Shown here one piece after another: positions 46,218 to 57,911 of a stretch of DNA of 64,000 bases (position 1 is its first letter; each line of letters begins with the position of its first letter). Both the position numbers and the translations under genes were made by a program. Origin of the DNA: Ligula intestinalis (taxonomy: Eukaryota; Platyhelminthes; Cestoda; Diphyllobothriidea; Diphyllobothriidae); NCBI GenBank assembly GCA_036362985.1, contig JAYGXS010000008.1, forward strand, positions 18,980,925 through 19,044,924, given 5' to 3'. The notes under the pieces are model-generated. The model had not been told where the DNA came from, did not search any database, and was given only the letters and a program-made list of their open reading frames with translations.

Positions 46218-47264
46218 GCATCCTGGAGCAGATTCAAAGTAACTGCCCCGACGTAATTAAAACAAGGATCAATCTCATTGTCCTGCTGGATACTACATAG
46301 TTATACCCCTTTAGTTCGGCTCTTTAAGTGTGGGGCTCGAATCCACCTATAGGTGTTATATAACCCGCTTTTCTGGGCTTAAATGGTGCTGAAGTTAGAT
46401 TTTTATATGAAAATGTGTTCTACGACACATTTTACGAGGAAAATATATCATATTTGAAGCAGCTAAAGCACCAAAGAAATCCCTGAATGACCCAATCAGT
46501 AAAGAAGTGTGTTTGCGAAGAAAAAACCATATTTTAGTGCATAGCTGTACTCCGATCTGGTCCAGGATTCACCAACCGTGGCATTTACGTCTGGCGATGA
46601 CTGGACTCTCTAGTTTATTTTCTCAAAGACGAAAAAATTATGGTACTCGCCAACTTTAAGTAACCAATGTATTACTAGCAAACGTATGGACCGCAAAATA
46701 GGCACATTTCTGTGTAATTTCCCTTCGTCAGTCGATGACACCTGAATCCAATATAGCCGCAGAAACTGCTGCCTCATTCGAGTTTTGAACCCGGAACCAG
46801 TGAGCTAGAGACGAACCATAAACCATATGCATATCTGAACATCTTAGCGTAACTTTTCGAGGATGTAATGTTGGTGTGAACTCTTCTTTTGATAGATCCG
46901 ATGGCTATCAATTCCGAATATAGGAAACATCCGATATGATTTAAGTTTCAGAACTGAATTCGAAGCTTGGAAATATTCATAGAGAGTTATCACCCGTCCA
47001 AAGTAAAAAGTCCAGGTACATGTGAAAAAGGGATACAAAGTACATCCAACAAGCAAAAAACAACCTACAGTTACTGATACTCCAGAAATCTATGAACTTG
47101 CTACTCGTTTGTTTGTTATGGTCAGTATCTACAAATTGCGTATGATAGAGCAGTTTTGAATTCCCGTCTTTGAATTTTTTTGGTTTGCATGTTTCATGCT
47201 TTTTTGTCCTTTGTCGATGGATAGGTAAATCAATCATGTGTCAACTTCTATTTTTTTTGCCAAG
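46218..47264. other. Region upstream of the Emi gene, 5' exon not found
   Basis: The start of the Emi-family gene should lie here or further upstream, but no in-phase exon with a clear ATG could be recognised. Small minus-strand frames at 46844-47237 carry no motif. Confidence 0.4.
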
Positions 47265-49880
47265 GTTTTATTCCTGCTCTTTTGAAAATTCGTTTTTAAA
47301 TCAAACTAAATCCACATCTACACCACAACCGCACCGACATGATCATTCGGATACCGGCTACGAGTCCTTATCTGTCATTTCGGAGAAGTCAGCGCGTGCA
47401 ACAGCAGAAGGCTCATTCTCTGCCTATGGATCTAGTTGTCTTAACTCTCCACTCACTACGTCCTCTAAATGGATGTGGGGACCTCCCGGGAGGTACGTAT
47501 ATTATTGATGCTTTATTTCACGTCTTTTCAAGATATGTTGGGAGACGGTTCCTTGATATTATTGGTGAAGTTTTTATGTATGACAAGTCTGAGATGCTCC
47601 TTCGTTCTATCCTCAAATTCCTTGACGTCCGATCCCTTAAAATGATGCGCCTTACCTCTAAATTATGGCGGAAGATTGTTTCAAGTTATCTGGCCGGTCA
47701 AGGCTCGGTGAAAAGACGAGCTCATTCCAGTGAAATGGTATTAGACAAAGAGAACACGCAGTGTCAAACCCCGGGGAAGGAATTTGTGACACCTCGGGGC
47801 GTTCTGTCTTCTCGACAGCCACACGAAGGCAATAACTTACTCCGAGAAATATTAGTTCCCTCGCATCAAATTAATCCCGTCGTTACAGATTGTTGGAAGG
47901 TACGTCAGTGAGCGAAGTATTTAATCTACCTTTCCTTGTATTTCACCTAAATTTGTCTTTGTCTCTCTTAGAACTTATTTTTATGAATGAATTAGCATTG
48001 TAATACTTGACAAATAAATTCGAGGGTCAACGCCTAACAATCCTTCGCAACATAACTCAGCTTCCTCTTCACACTATCAGGTAGTTAATACTTCTTTATC
48101 AGTCCAATAGAATAGGCATGCATAACTTCAGCATAGCTTGTCTCATTTATTTTTAATTCATTACTTGTGCATATATATATGTAGTAATCTAGGAATTGCT
48201 TGCATTTCAACCTCAATTATATGGTGGACTGGCTGCGCCTACCGTGTTGAGTATTTTAAAAATGCACAAAGTAAACGTAATTTGCACCCGAAAGACCTCT
48301 GTATCTTACACACCCTAGTGTTAAATCCAAACTTTTTGTTACTGGCTAAAATGTGTTCCTCTCATAATCAATATGCTGCCAAATAATACTGGAGACAGGT
48401 GAACATGCATTTGTCTTTCGTAGTGAGGAACTAACTTTATAACCAAACTGGAGAGGATGAAACCTAACGCGTTGGTTTTCCTGACGCGTCCATGACATAA
48501 TGTTCGTACACCGGTTTGAACCGCCGCCACTGAAACTGCTAATTAACAACAGCCGGACATGGGCAATTTGGCGATAGTTCAACCGTCTACAGCAAATCTT
48601 TTCCAACCAATCTCCTATTTACTATCGGAAATATTTTTTCAATAAAACAGTTCTACAATGTTTCCTTAACACCCTGCAACACAGTCATCTTTGGCAGTCG
48701 CTGTTATGACCTGGCTCAACTAATTATAGAGACAACCGGTAGAGGTACGGCTAAATCGAAAAATGGCTGGCAGTCCAAACGACCACAACTGCTAATAGAG
48801 TGCCATAGGTTTATTTTGAGGATTAGGGTGATTTGATAATTTTGACGGAACTGATTGTCCTATTTTTGACCAGATGGTCAGTTGAAAACATGGACACTTG
48901 CTTGCTTTATCATGTGATGTCCTACATAGTGTGCTCTTGAGTTAGCACCCCTAGTACGAGCTTGATACCGAGGGGTTAACAGACTGGTTGCCTGACCATT
49001 TTCATATATAGTTGTCTGTTAAGTACGCGTGCCATTAGTAACTTTTTATGCATCCCGGTTATCTCTAGAAACTCATTGTCTGTGAGGCTACATAATGTCG
49101 AATCTCATCTGTTGAAGAATGGGCCAATTAGCCCTTCCTATGCCAAGGGCCGCTGTATCGAAATTAAAGATGGTTAAAGTATACACCGGCTGTGCCGATC
49201 TTCCTGATTCCCTAAATTACCTTGTCATTCGTGAAACAAATAGATAATCACGTATCCTCGGATCGGTAGCGTCATTCCATCGCGCGTTCAGTAATTGGTG
49301 GACGCTAAAATTATGCAGTGCTTTCGTCTAACACTGCACACCGTACCTAACATGTCATTTTAAACTCTCAACTTCACTAAAAAAACTCGACGCCAGCCCG
49401 TTTTCTTCACTTAAGCGCCCAACAATGACTTTTTAGTCAGCCTTTTATTTTGCTCTTAGGTCGCCGAAACTTGTGTTGGTCGTGAGGTAGTCAAACGCTG
49501 CCCAGTCTGTTCAGGTTTCGCTATTCGTCGCGAAGGCACCTGGCCTGATCAGCTGACTTGCCAACAAGAGGGTTGTCGAGCCGTTGTTTGTGCTGCGTGT
49601 TTCCAGAAACACAGTCCCTCTGCAGATTGTCCTCCGTCGGTTTTACGTAACCCCAGGTACGTTGTTTAGGTTGCTTTCATTTACTTATCCTATGACAGTT
49701 GTTTTTTTTCTTCGCCATAATCATCTCTCCTTTTCGCCTTTCTTCTCCTTTAGCACCGGACGTGTTGAAATATCCAGCGAAACTGTCACTCCTCTTCCCC
49801 GTGCGGCCGTTCGTGCGTCTCAGAGGCTGCGTAATCTAAAGACACCAAAAAACAACCGCGCTCTTTTGCGCCGACTCTAA
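47265..49880 (+). CDS. FBXO5: Emi1/Emi2-type F-box inhibitor of APC/C, 5' partial
   Basis: Emi proteins block the anaphase-promoting complex during S/G2 or meiotic arrest. Exons: about 47265-47492, 47533-47899, 49460-49656, 49754-49880 (TAA); phases agree and one intron is 40 nt. In order: DTGYES (47350-47367), a Thr form of the DSGxxS beta-TrCP degron; an F-box-like segment (MLLRSILKFLDVRSLKMM, then SKLWRKIV) about 47590-47690; a KEN box (47747-47755); a D-box-type RGVL (47795-47806); a zinc-binding region with CPVC, C-x4-C, CAAC, KH and a last Cys (49499-49630); and the terminal residues ALLRRL. The C-terminal RL tail, preceded by D-box and ZBR, is the hallmark of Emi inhibitors. Whether it is Emi1 (FBXO5) or Emi2 (FBXO43) cannot be told; it may predate that split. 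The first exon listed may begin upstream of 47265, and the start codon is unknown. No inactivating change is seen. Confidence 0.85.
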
Positions 49881-50431
49881 AGCAGAAGGCCAGTGGACCT
49901 GGCTTCTGCTCATACACCTCAGTGCTTTCATGCCAAAATTTCTATCACCGCCGTTGTGCATTTACCATGTGTTGCCTTTGTTGTTTTCAAGTTTTTACCT
50001 TTTTAATTGCATTTATAACTGGGCTTTTATTGTGCTCAAGTTCTCACAACCCATTCTCCTTGTCCCCTGCACTTATGAAGTGTACATACAATTCCACTTT
50101 TCTTGTTGCAATTCTTCATTACAACTTATTTCCTACTACTTCGGTTGTCTTTGCGTCAAAAGTCGGTAAGGGATAACCCGAGTGGTGAATCCACAACTAC
50201 ATACCTGTGTCACTTCTAGGAATGGGTGAAAATCTTGTCTGACCTTGTAAGTATCCCGTCTGAAAGAGCTTTGGAAAGTATATCATCGTGTAGGCCAAAT
50301 TCTTTATTTTCTCTTACAAAGCAGTAATCTGCACTTGTCTCCCACTAAACTTTTCGACTGACTGATCTCGACTACGCCGACGATATCACCCTGCTTTAAT
50401 GACCAATAGTCTGTAGATACCATGCGGATAA
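49881..50431. other. 3' flank of the Emi gene
   Basis: Pyrimidine-rich DNA expected to contain the 3' UTR. The 79-84 codon frames at 49922-50176 are overlapping and phenylalanine/serine-rich, so I take them as chance. Confidence 0.45.
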
Positions 50432-51010
50432 ATGGCTGCCAGCATGAAGAAGACAGTTCTAAATGTTTCGGGGGCGAAACTGCTACCGAATAGACAGAGT
50501 AAGTGTTACCTTGTTGCCCGAAGTAGTGTTGCTCACCGGCTTCCTCCGAAAGCGCCTATGGGTCTAATGCGATATCTCAATCACCAAGAAGACTCGCGTG
50601 TACCGTTCATTCGTCCGGTTAGCCATTTATAGATGTGAATGCTGGGCTATGTGCGTTGAGGATAAGCTAAGACTGGAGGTATTTAACCACCGCTACCTGA
50701 GGACCATCCTTCCAATGAAATATACCGATTTCGTCTCAAGTGTAATTGCCCACACTCGCTTCGACAATATCGTGAGGATATCTAAGGCCACCTAAGGAGG
50801 ATGAATGAGGTTGTTTGGACACGTGTTCTGTCTTGCACCTCATTAACTTTGTTGATGCCCTTGATACGGTGCCGTAGCTCACCTGATTTGGCTCGCCACT
50901 GTTCGCAAAGGCATGGAAGCAGTTCCTGAACCTGCGGTTTCCGTCACTTGAGAAGATAATAGGTGTAGCTTTCCAGATCCGTTACACCTGATATTTACGC
51001 ATGGAGAGGT
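50432..51010 (+). mobile_element. LINE remnant, RT C-terminal region (RTE-like)
   Basis: Plus-strand frames read SGAKLLPNRQSK, then RSFVRLAIYRCECWAMCVED, LRLEVFNHRYLRTILPMKYTD and MRLFGHVF. It is the same family and segment as the minus-strand copy at 2990-3862, in worse condition. Confidence 0.75.
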
Positions 51011-52720
51011 ACCATCCGTGACATTATCGGGGCGGGCTAGATTAGGCATAATCACAGCCCTATGAAGTGCAAGTTATTACTTGTCTTTCACTCAATTCGT
51101 AATTGCGCTGGAAGCACTGGTTGGCGAGTACGTGCCATGCACGAAGAACTTTTTTCGTTACTACTCTCGTTTGCAAACTACGCAGTAGGCTTTTATCGGG
51201 AGTGATCAGTGCCTTATGCGCGTACGCATGCAGCCCTGAATCTTATCGCGGCGGCTGAAGATGTTGGAATTTTGGTAGTGAGGACCACTGTAGTGTCGGT
51301 TGTTGTGTATGTACATATAACTCAGTATGTTCATGCGGTTTCCGGTCGTGTTGGTACTTACGAACGCTGTGCTGGCGTAGGTGTCTCTAGCGGCCTCAGG
51401 TACCAGCTATCCGATTGCGTCGCGAGGTGTTCACAAGCATCCAGTCATGCCGCTGCGCGATCTCGTTGTGCGTTCACAGTAGGAGGAGGATGCCACTGTC
51501 ATTTAAAGTAAGCCTATGTATATATGGAGTGTTCTACCTCACATGGTGAGTCCGATTGCGATCTACGACACGCAGTACACATTCCACATGCTGTCTTTGA
51601 GGGTTGCCAACCAAGGGGGGGGGGGTTGTTCGGTCCCCGGACGGATGGCCAGGCTGCAATGACTCCTTCCTAATGTGACCTTACACCGCCGTGAGGCTGG
51701 TTTTGTGTGGTAAGCTGCGCCTAAGCTCCTCTCAGACCTTCACATTGGTTCACCACAGTGCCCTATGAAAGAAGAAGAGATGGTTCGGCAGATGCTAAGC
51801 AAGTCCACGTGGGGCACGCGGTGGTCATCATTTGACTTACAACTGTCAATACTTGGATCAAATTAGACATCTATCGTCGAAAACAGTGAATTTAGTTACC
51901 CACCACCAGAGACTCACAAACTCCGCACATGATTTACATGTCGCGTCTTTCATGTCGCTTGCCGATTCCAGTACTGGTTGTGGGTTGATTATGAAAGAAA
52001 AACAGAATTTGCCACTTAGGACGTCAGACGCCTGATCAACACACCTTCATTAGTGGATTGAACACTTCACCCCAGAGGCCCTAGTTTCCTCAGTACCTGG
52101 GCAATACAGCTGTATGACACGTACTAAAGGAACTGCCTGATTAAATTCGCGGTAGAACTATTTTTCGAAGGCCTACCCGTTGGCTTTTTGTCTCTTATGA
52201 GATCTATGCACTCTCATAACGCATGAGGATTCCGAAAACAGAATGGACTTTTCAGGTTTATTGGCTGGTATCAATCAGTCCCAACTGTATGCGAAGGACC
52301 TGTAGCCAGGGGGCGGTTGTGATCGAGCATTCAATGATTTCGTGGCATGGACAAACCACTGCTCCAGTTAGTGTCAGTTGAAGTAACTGTCCTTTTAAGT
52401 AACGCGTTTTGTCACCTGATGACGGACACGGTAACAATGCAGTTGGTCTATCGCCTTAGATGCCCCTAGCCCCAGTGTGATGCCTTACAGGATCGGCGGT
52501 ATTATTATGGTTTAGTTTTTAGTCTATTTTAGTATATATGTTTAATTTAACTATAGTTTTGTTAAACTTAGCTTAGTATATAGAAATTGTTTAGGTATAT
52601 TTATAGAACTTTGGCGGTAGCTAAGTAAACTTCAACAAAATTAAACTAATAAAATAAAAAAAATAGACTAAATGTAAAACTAAAAGTAACCATATAAAAA
52701 GCGGTACCTAAAGTGGTAGA
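51011..52720. other. No recognised gene
   Basis: A 100-codon frame at 51209-51511 is alanine/valine/cysteine-rich in a CpG-rich patch and has no motif. A G10+ run lies at about 51617-51626. 52490-52680 is an A/T low-complexity stretch leading into repeat R1. Confidence 0.45.
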
Positions 52721-52724
52721 AAAA

Positions 52725-53115
52725 CCTTATTTTCACCATGTGCACATATTGTTATACTTTTGCCACAAGCCACGATGTTCGCCGTCTAACAACGCTTCGA
52801 TTGAATTCCCTAAAGAGAACTCAACAGCAAGAGCGCAAGAATAGACGTGCTTTGACGTACTCAATACAGCATATTAAGAGGCAAACTGGGCGTATAAGTG
52901 TATGTACAAGGTCGAAGTGCAATCGGACCAATCCGATAGTGTCCTTGCGGGGTTAGCATTTTGACTGGCTTTCCGGTTCATCCGATTGTTTGGGCAGAGC
53001 AATAATCCCATTGGCAGCTTTTGCGATAGCATCACGCGCACGACCGATCGACCTATAGTGCGGCATGGAACGAATCATCCGGTCGATGTGCGAGCGAGTC
53101 GGTTAGGGCTCCTCC
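52725..53115 (+). repeat. Dispersed repeat R1, copy b
   Basis: Ordered word matches to 26430-26780 (TTGCCACAAGCC, AACAGCAAGAGCGCAAGAA, CATCCGATTG, GCGAGCGAGTCGGTTAGGGC). The short frames inside are incidental. Confidence 0.6.
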
Positions 53116-53164
53116 TAAGACACATGCTGTCAACACAGTTGAGGTTTCCTATTAGATGCTCATC

Positions 53165-53260
53165 GATCGGTTACAGGACTCACTCGTCCTGTCTTGGCTC
53201 ACAGCTTACGCTCGAATCCCGCCAGCAGCTGCACAGCCTGTTTCGCGAATTAGAATCGCT
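53165..53260 (+). repeat. Short dispersed repeat R4, copy a
   Basis: ACTCACTCGTCC, TCTTGGCTCACAG, TCGAATCCCGCCAGCAGCTGCACAGC matches 60028-60100 (ACTCACTCGTCC, TGCCTTGGGGTCCA, CCCGAGCCCCACCAGCAGCTGCAGAGC). At this site it follows R1; at the other it precedes an LTR. Confidence 0.5.
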
Positions 53261-53614
53261 CCCACTGTCTCAGATATTTGTACGCCTGATATCCAGAGTC
53301 AAGCTGTTGATCTGCCCGTCGGACTTTAGTACGCATCTGGGAATTGCATCATTTTATTTATCCATGATATTTGACAGCCTTATTGTTTTCAATTACACAT
53401 AAGGTTTTTCGGGAAATGCTGGAAATTTGTTTCGATTTTCTTCCAAAATAGAAAGTTGTTATTTATTTTTAAAGTGTTTCATACAAACTCTAACACGCTT
53501 AATACTTGATGCGTATTCTTTAGTTATTTTCCTATAATTTCCTTCAGAGCATAATTTGAAAGCATACAAGCTCTTAATGTAAAGGAGAGGAAGACGCGAT
53601 CTCTTGAACGATAG

Positions 53615-53665
53615 TTTTATTCTGAGCTTTCGGTTCTACACAAGAAGCCATCGTCAGAGTAAATG
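53615..53665 (-). ncRNA. Hammerhead-like motif downstream of a PLE nuclease
   Basis: On the minus strand: CTGACGA (53657-53651), one extra base, a stem II of GGCUUC with GAACC (one bulged C), GAAA (53631-53628), GCUC, then AGA. The minimal helix III is G-C here where copies elsewhere have C-G or U-G, a compensatory difference. It lies about 100 nt beyond the end of the PLE endonuclease frame in the same orientation, where PLE terminal repeats carry hammerheads. Stem I begins with two good pairs and then weakens. Confidence 0.48.
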
Positions 53666-53763
53666 AGAACAGCAAGCGTCAGCTACGCATAAATGGGGTT
53701 GGTATGGGGGGCAGGGGTGGCAATTATTGATTGGTCTCTTTCCACGTCACGTTCATTCTCACG

Positions 53764-54150
53764 CTATCTTACCGTGTCTCCGACGCGCATCCCTGGAGTA
53801 ACGGCGTGTGATCTTGACATGGTAGCTTGCATGTTTGTAGAGGAACTGGGCCCTGGTTTCTGGTCACGGGCACGGATAGCAAAATAACAGGGCGGTATAT
53901 CCACATGCCTGTTTATGGAGTTAGGATCTAACACCCAGGCCTCCAGCAGTTCACGTCCCGTCTTATTACTGGCTCGTGCCATTATCTGTGTGTTCGAGAA
54001 GTCGAATTCATGGCCTTCTTCCTGAGTGTGGGTAGCTATCTGGGATTGTGGGTCGCCTTTCCGCACTGCCCTTTTGTGCTCCGTTATTCGCGAGCTAAGT
54101 CGTCGCCCGGGCTGCCCTGTATAGTAGCAAGAACAGTCACGACGTGGCAC
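53764..54150 (-). mobile_element. Penelope-like element GIY-YIG endonuclease, C-terminal
   Basis: A 128-codon minus frame: CSCYYTGQPGRRLSSRITEHK (the Y.G..GR.L..RI.EH core with YYTG for Y(V/I)G), QIATHTQEEGHEFDFSNTQI, then RELLEAWVLDPNSINRHVD and LPPCY-like IPPCYFAIRAR at its end. This is a nearly complete nuclease end of a PLE. It may begin upstream of 54150. A hammerhead-like motif lies just downstream. Confidence 0.87.
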
Positions 54151-54532
54151 CTGATAAATGACGCCAGACTGCTCACCTACATCCAGTGGATCTTTGATCT
54201 GCGTTTACTCTTCTCACGCGAATTCAACCTCGGTTATAATGCTTTCCAAACAACCGTCAATATGAACGTAGCATGGGGACGGGGGGGGGGGGTCGACAAG
54301 TGATCGGTCAGGAGGAATGAGGTCTCAGTGATTCGTTTTGGTTTCAAGGGGATGAAAAAATAATGCGCAAGACATACAATAAAATCACATTCATGAATTT
54401 CGGTGGAGCCTACCATCGCCAATACGGGTTAGTAAAAGTGTCTGAATAGCCGACTTTGCAAATATGGCAAACAGAGGATGCCTACTTATTGGATGATCCT
54501 CTTGTCTCGTTTTCCCTTCACTTCTGATTTAT

Positions 54533-54880
54533 CGCAGTGGCTTAACTCAATACGGAAAACCCTTCTTGCTGCGATCTTCAAGTCCGGTTCTGTATGGAGA
54601 GAGAAGAAATGAGATGCCAGCTGGAAGGAATAGTGTATTCTGCACAGGAGTCGAGGAGAATAGCTTGGAGAAAGTTGAAGACTGGACAAGTGCGCTATCA
54701 CCCACGAGGGGGATGGGGTCTGAAGTGTAAGAGCGCGGCATTTGTTATAGTGAGGTCCTATGCGAACCAGCCCTGAAGGTGATTGACCAGACTGGGGTAA
54801 GCTGACATGGGTGCATGCGCACGTACTAGCAGCCGTACGAAGCGAACATTTGTATCGAGTGCAGTCACTACAGACGCATA
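54533..54880 (+). repeat. Dispersed repeat R2, copy b (SINE-like)
   Basis: Starts ATCGCAGTGGCTTAACTCAATACGG and ends near GCATGCGCACGTACTAGCAGCCG, following copy a at 29799. Frames inside on both strands are incidental. A G12 run at about 54282-54293 lies upstream. Confidence 0.55.
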
Positions 54881-55559
54881 CGGCAGCGGATTTCTGTATT
54901 AGGTGGAGGCTTCTAAATACAACAAGGTCATTTACAATACCGCAACAAACTCCGAATTTATTGCCTCCGAAAGCAACATCATAAGATCAGTAACTTAAGC
55001 AATTATTTAACATACTGACAGCACAGGTATTAACCAAAAGCCCAGACACGCGCGTGTCGCTGGAATTCTGCCGCTACTTGACGCAGCTGCGAGAGTTTTG
55101 GCTCATCAGTGGGTCTCCCAACATTCCTTGTGCGATTTCTGGTTGATGCATCAGTTTGAAATTTCATTTATTAAAATTTCTTTAGCAATGCATTTTTTGA
55201 GCATGGTGCAGATTGGCACATTCGAGGTCTATAGGCGCGGTCTATAATAGGCTGTTAGCCCATAGTGGCTGATAGGCTTCGGCTGAAATATTTACATAAA
55301 ATTTAGATTTGTGCTTCTATACCCTGAATATATTGATCTACAGCAAGCTCAAAATAAATCTATAAGGCAATTAAACATGTGAAATAAGTTGACTCGACAG
55401 TATCAAAAATGGGAATTACTTTTTTTAAATCTAAGGTAAGGTAACTTTTTCAAGGTTCAGATGTTGAAAAACTGTTTTAAAGTCGCAAAAATTCCAGTCA
55501 GAATTCAGAATGGCAGTTTGGCGAGCGTACTTATACGCCAGCTTTGGAGGCATTCTTAT
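54881..55559. other. No gene seen
   Basis: AT-rich, stop-dense on both strands, no motif. Confidence 0.4.
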
Positions 55560-56010
55560 CAGGCGTACAAGTTAAAACATGTTCGGCTTTTCACACAAGT
55601 GAATCGTGGGAATAGAGACGGAGGGTGGGGTCGATAAGCTAAGGCTGCATACCTGTCGGGGGTGTCTAATGTAGCCGGCTCAGAGGGAGGGGGGGGGAGG
55701 AGAGAGCATGGGATAGTGCATGCAGTTAAGCGACCGTTGGCCACGCCAGGTGCGGAGGTTAGCAGCGGTCCTTTTGTGCACACAAGACCGGCTTCCCAAC
55801 CCGACAGCGGTCGCTTCTGCTGTTGCTATCCGGAGTCTTTGGCGGGACCTATAAATCAACCGAAAGGCTTCGGTGGGGTCCACACGATGACCGTAATCAA
55901 CAGCGTACGCGCGAGAATAGCGCTGTTTAGACTTCTGACTCAGCCTCTTCTCAGCCATGCCGGGGGGGGTTCGTTCCCCTATCCTATTGTATAGGCACCG
56001 ACTAGTGTGA
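55560..56010 (+). repeat. Dispersed repeat R3, longest copy
   Basis: It includes the segments matched by 38150-38290 and (inverted) 39480-39680, plus a G10 run and a tail ending near ACCCATATAACTTGC. The 110-111 codon frames on both strands have no motif. It stands 125 bp before an LTR. Confidence 0.6.
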
Positions 56011-56135
56011 CCCATATAACTTGCTCAACAGGGGCAAGTGAATGAGTAGATGCACACGGAGATGGTCTGAGCTGGGGACCTATCCCTACTTTTCCCGTGC
56101 AAGGCCAGCTTGTTTGAGAATAATGCCCAAACTCT

Positions 56136-56617
56136 TGTAGCGGCTCGTGCCTGGCTGACTAGCTCGCATCGAAGTGCACTTTCCCAACGGCTCACCGACG
56201 CGGTTTTTGACGTCTCGATCAGCCAATCACGGTCCCCGCATCCACGCTCAAAAACGAGGCGACGAATGGGGAGCTTGCACGCGTGCCCGACGCAAGTTGC
56301 CTCTCTCCCACAATCTCCAGGCCAACCTAGCCAATGAAAGCTCTCTCTCTCTCTCTGTCTTCTGGCCCGACTTCTCAAAGACCTCACTTGGAAATCGGCT
56401 CTGAGTGAGACGGGTTGGAGGCCGCGCGCTCATGCGCCCTCCGGCCGTACAGCCATGCCGGATGGACTGGCAAATTTCCCATAACTTTTCAGTAAACAAT
56501 ACACTGTTCCGTCTACTCTCGCCTTTCCACCGTCTTCTCTCCAATATCCTAAGGAACCAGGGTCTGGAAGATTGTAGGTGTTAAGGCCATAGCCGTCGTA
56601 GCCTTAGCTCCTATAAC
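56136..56617 (+). mobile_element. CsRn1-like 5' LTR, family A
   Basis: Starts TGTAGCGGCTCGTGCC and ends CTCCTATAAC directly before a primer-binding site. Its inverted copy (38340-38817) and direct copy (60108-60545) define the family. A (CT)n run and AAACAATACACTG lie near the presumed U3/R boundary. Frames on both strands across it are incidental. Confidence 0.78.
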
Positions 56618-56637
56618 TGGTGACCCCGATCGTGAGA
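56618..56637 (+). other. Primer-binding site, tRNA-Trp type
   Basis: TGGTGACCCCGATCGTGAGA follows the LTR with no spacer. TGGTGACCCCGA.CGTGA is the tRNA-Trp primer site used by CsRn1-type Ty3/Gypsy elements; here one T is inserted. This fixes the orientation and the 5' identity of the LTR. Confidence 0.75.
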
Positions 56638-56715
56638 TGAACACGCAACTAAACTTCTGATGCGACCGAGCTCAATCATCGTCAGACCTCCCTCGCCTTC
56701 AACTGAATTTCTCCT

Positions 56716-57231
56716 GTGTTATCTCATTTGGCCCCGAAATGGAGAATTTCATTACCGACACCCGTCATGAAGCAAGAGGGAGATGCTCAATCACTCACAG
56801 CCCACGGACCTCAAGCTCTGGTTCCTTCCCCATCCCACGGAGCAGTTTCCCGCTCTGAGTGCCAATACCCAGACCTCCATTCCAAACTGTCATTCTACTT
56901 CTACTGCCAACGGTGGCCTTTCCTCCTCTCTGTGAACACTAACATGGCAAACTGATTTGCCATCGAAGTTCAAAGCAGCCAGCCAACCTCCCTCCTACGT
57001 AGTCGAAATGACTAATCTCCTACAAGATGCCGATGCACGTGTAGTCGAGAACTTTCCTCCTACCTCAGACCCAGTTGCCCACGCGGACGCGAGAAGACCT
57101 TTCCTCCTCCCAAGCGGCACTGGCGGCACTACCCAGCCTCTCGCATTCCAGCCACAGAAGCTCATGCAGGCCACAACCGTCCCTTCTACCTGGCTCTCGC
57201 AAGCCACCCACACAAACACCAGCTGTTAGAA
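56716..57231 (+). pseudogene. Gag-like remnant of the LTR element
   Basis: Two overlapping frames (56716-56955 and 56957-57231) sit where gag should be. The second has QPPSYVVEMTNLLQD, which resembles the start of a CsRn1-like Gag capsid block (P..YA.EVRDLL), then proline/threonine-rich sequence. No zinc knuckle, protease, RT or integrase follows, so the element is non-autonomous. The assignment rests mainly on position. Confidence 0.45.
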
Positions 57232-57327
57232 CCCTGCCGTCGGTACGTACCTCCTTCCCTATCCTTAACTAACCTTCCTTCGTCCCATTTCTTTCATCAA
57301 TGGACTTCGGTCTTTGAGGGGAGCACT

Positions 57328-57785
57328 TGTAGTGGCCTTGCTGCAGGCATTTGCAGCCCAAGACCAATCGCTGACGCATGGCGCCTTTAGCCTGCCTGCG
57401 CGCCCACTGCTAGGCTAGGCGCTAACTGTCCTTGACCGACGCGCACATACTCCTCAGCGCGAATGCGCGCTTAGACTAGCCAGCGTTAGCCAAACCCAAG
57501 GTCGTGCGCACGTGCTAGTCTAGACATCAGCAGCCCCATTGGCCCCCGCGACAAAGCATTCGCCGGCGGTTCCTGATGCTTTAGTCACTCCGGAATTGAC
57601 GCCCTAGCAGCCGGACTGCGGTCCTCCGCGAGTCAACACTCTTTCCATCTATTCTCCGTCCTGTGTATGCAATAAACTCTTCCTTCTACTCTCGCCTTCC
57701 CAAGACTTCTCCTATCTCCTAAGGAAACTGGGCCTCGAAGATTGTAGGTGTTAGGGTTAATCGTTTTAGCCTTAACTCCTATACT
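57328..57785 (+). mobile_element. 3' LTR with unrelated U3, family B
   Basis: A purine-rich tract (TTTGAGGGGAGCACT) precedes TGTAGTGGCC, as expected for a polypurine tract and LTR start. The last ~120 bp (TACTCTCGCCTTCCCAAGACTTC to CTTAACTCCTATA) are close to family A, but the first ~330 bp are unrelated to it. With the 5' LTR at 56136 it encloses a 0.7 kb internal region. Confidence 0.65.
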
Positions 57786-57911
57786 CTCGTTAGTGAGAGC
57801 AGTTGTGACACGGCTTGCTCAAGGCGTCTTCTTGGGAGTTCACTTGCCGCGGCCCCTTGAAAGGGGACGTTAAGGAATGGGGTTTTTTTTTCCACAATAG
57901 GTGTTGTGCCT

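Noticed and set aside
46300..46345. GGGGCTCGAATCCACC as the T arm of a tRNA
   Set aside because: No D arm, anticodon arm or acceptor stem can be built around it.
47170..47264. ATG at 47170 as start of the Emi-family protein
   Set aside because: The first ~32 codons are T-rich and intron-like, ending in a polypyrimidine tract and acceptor at 47264; the true start is probably further upstream.
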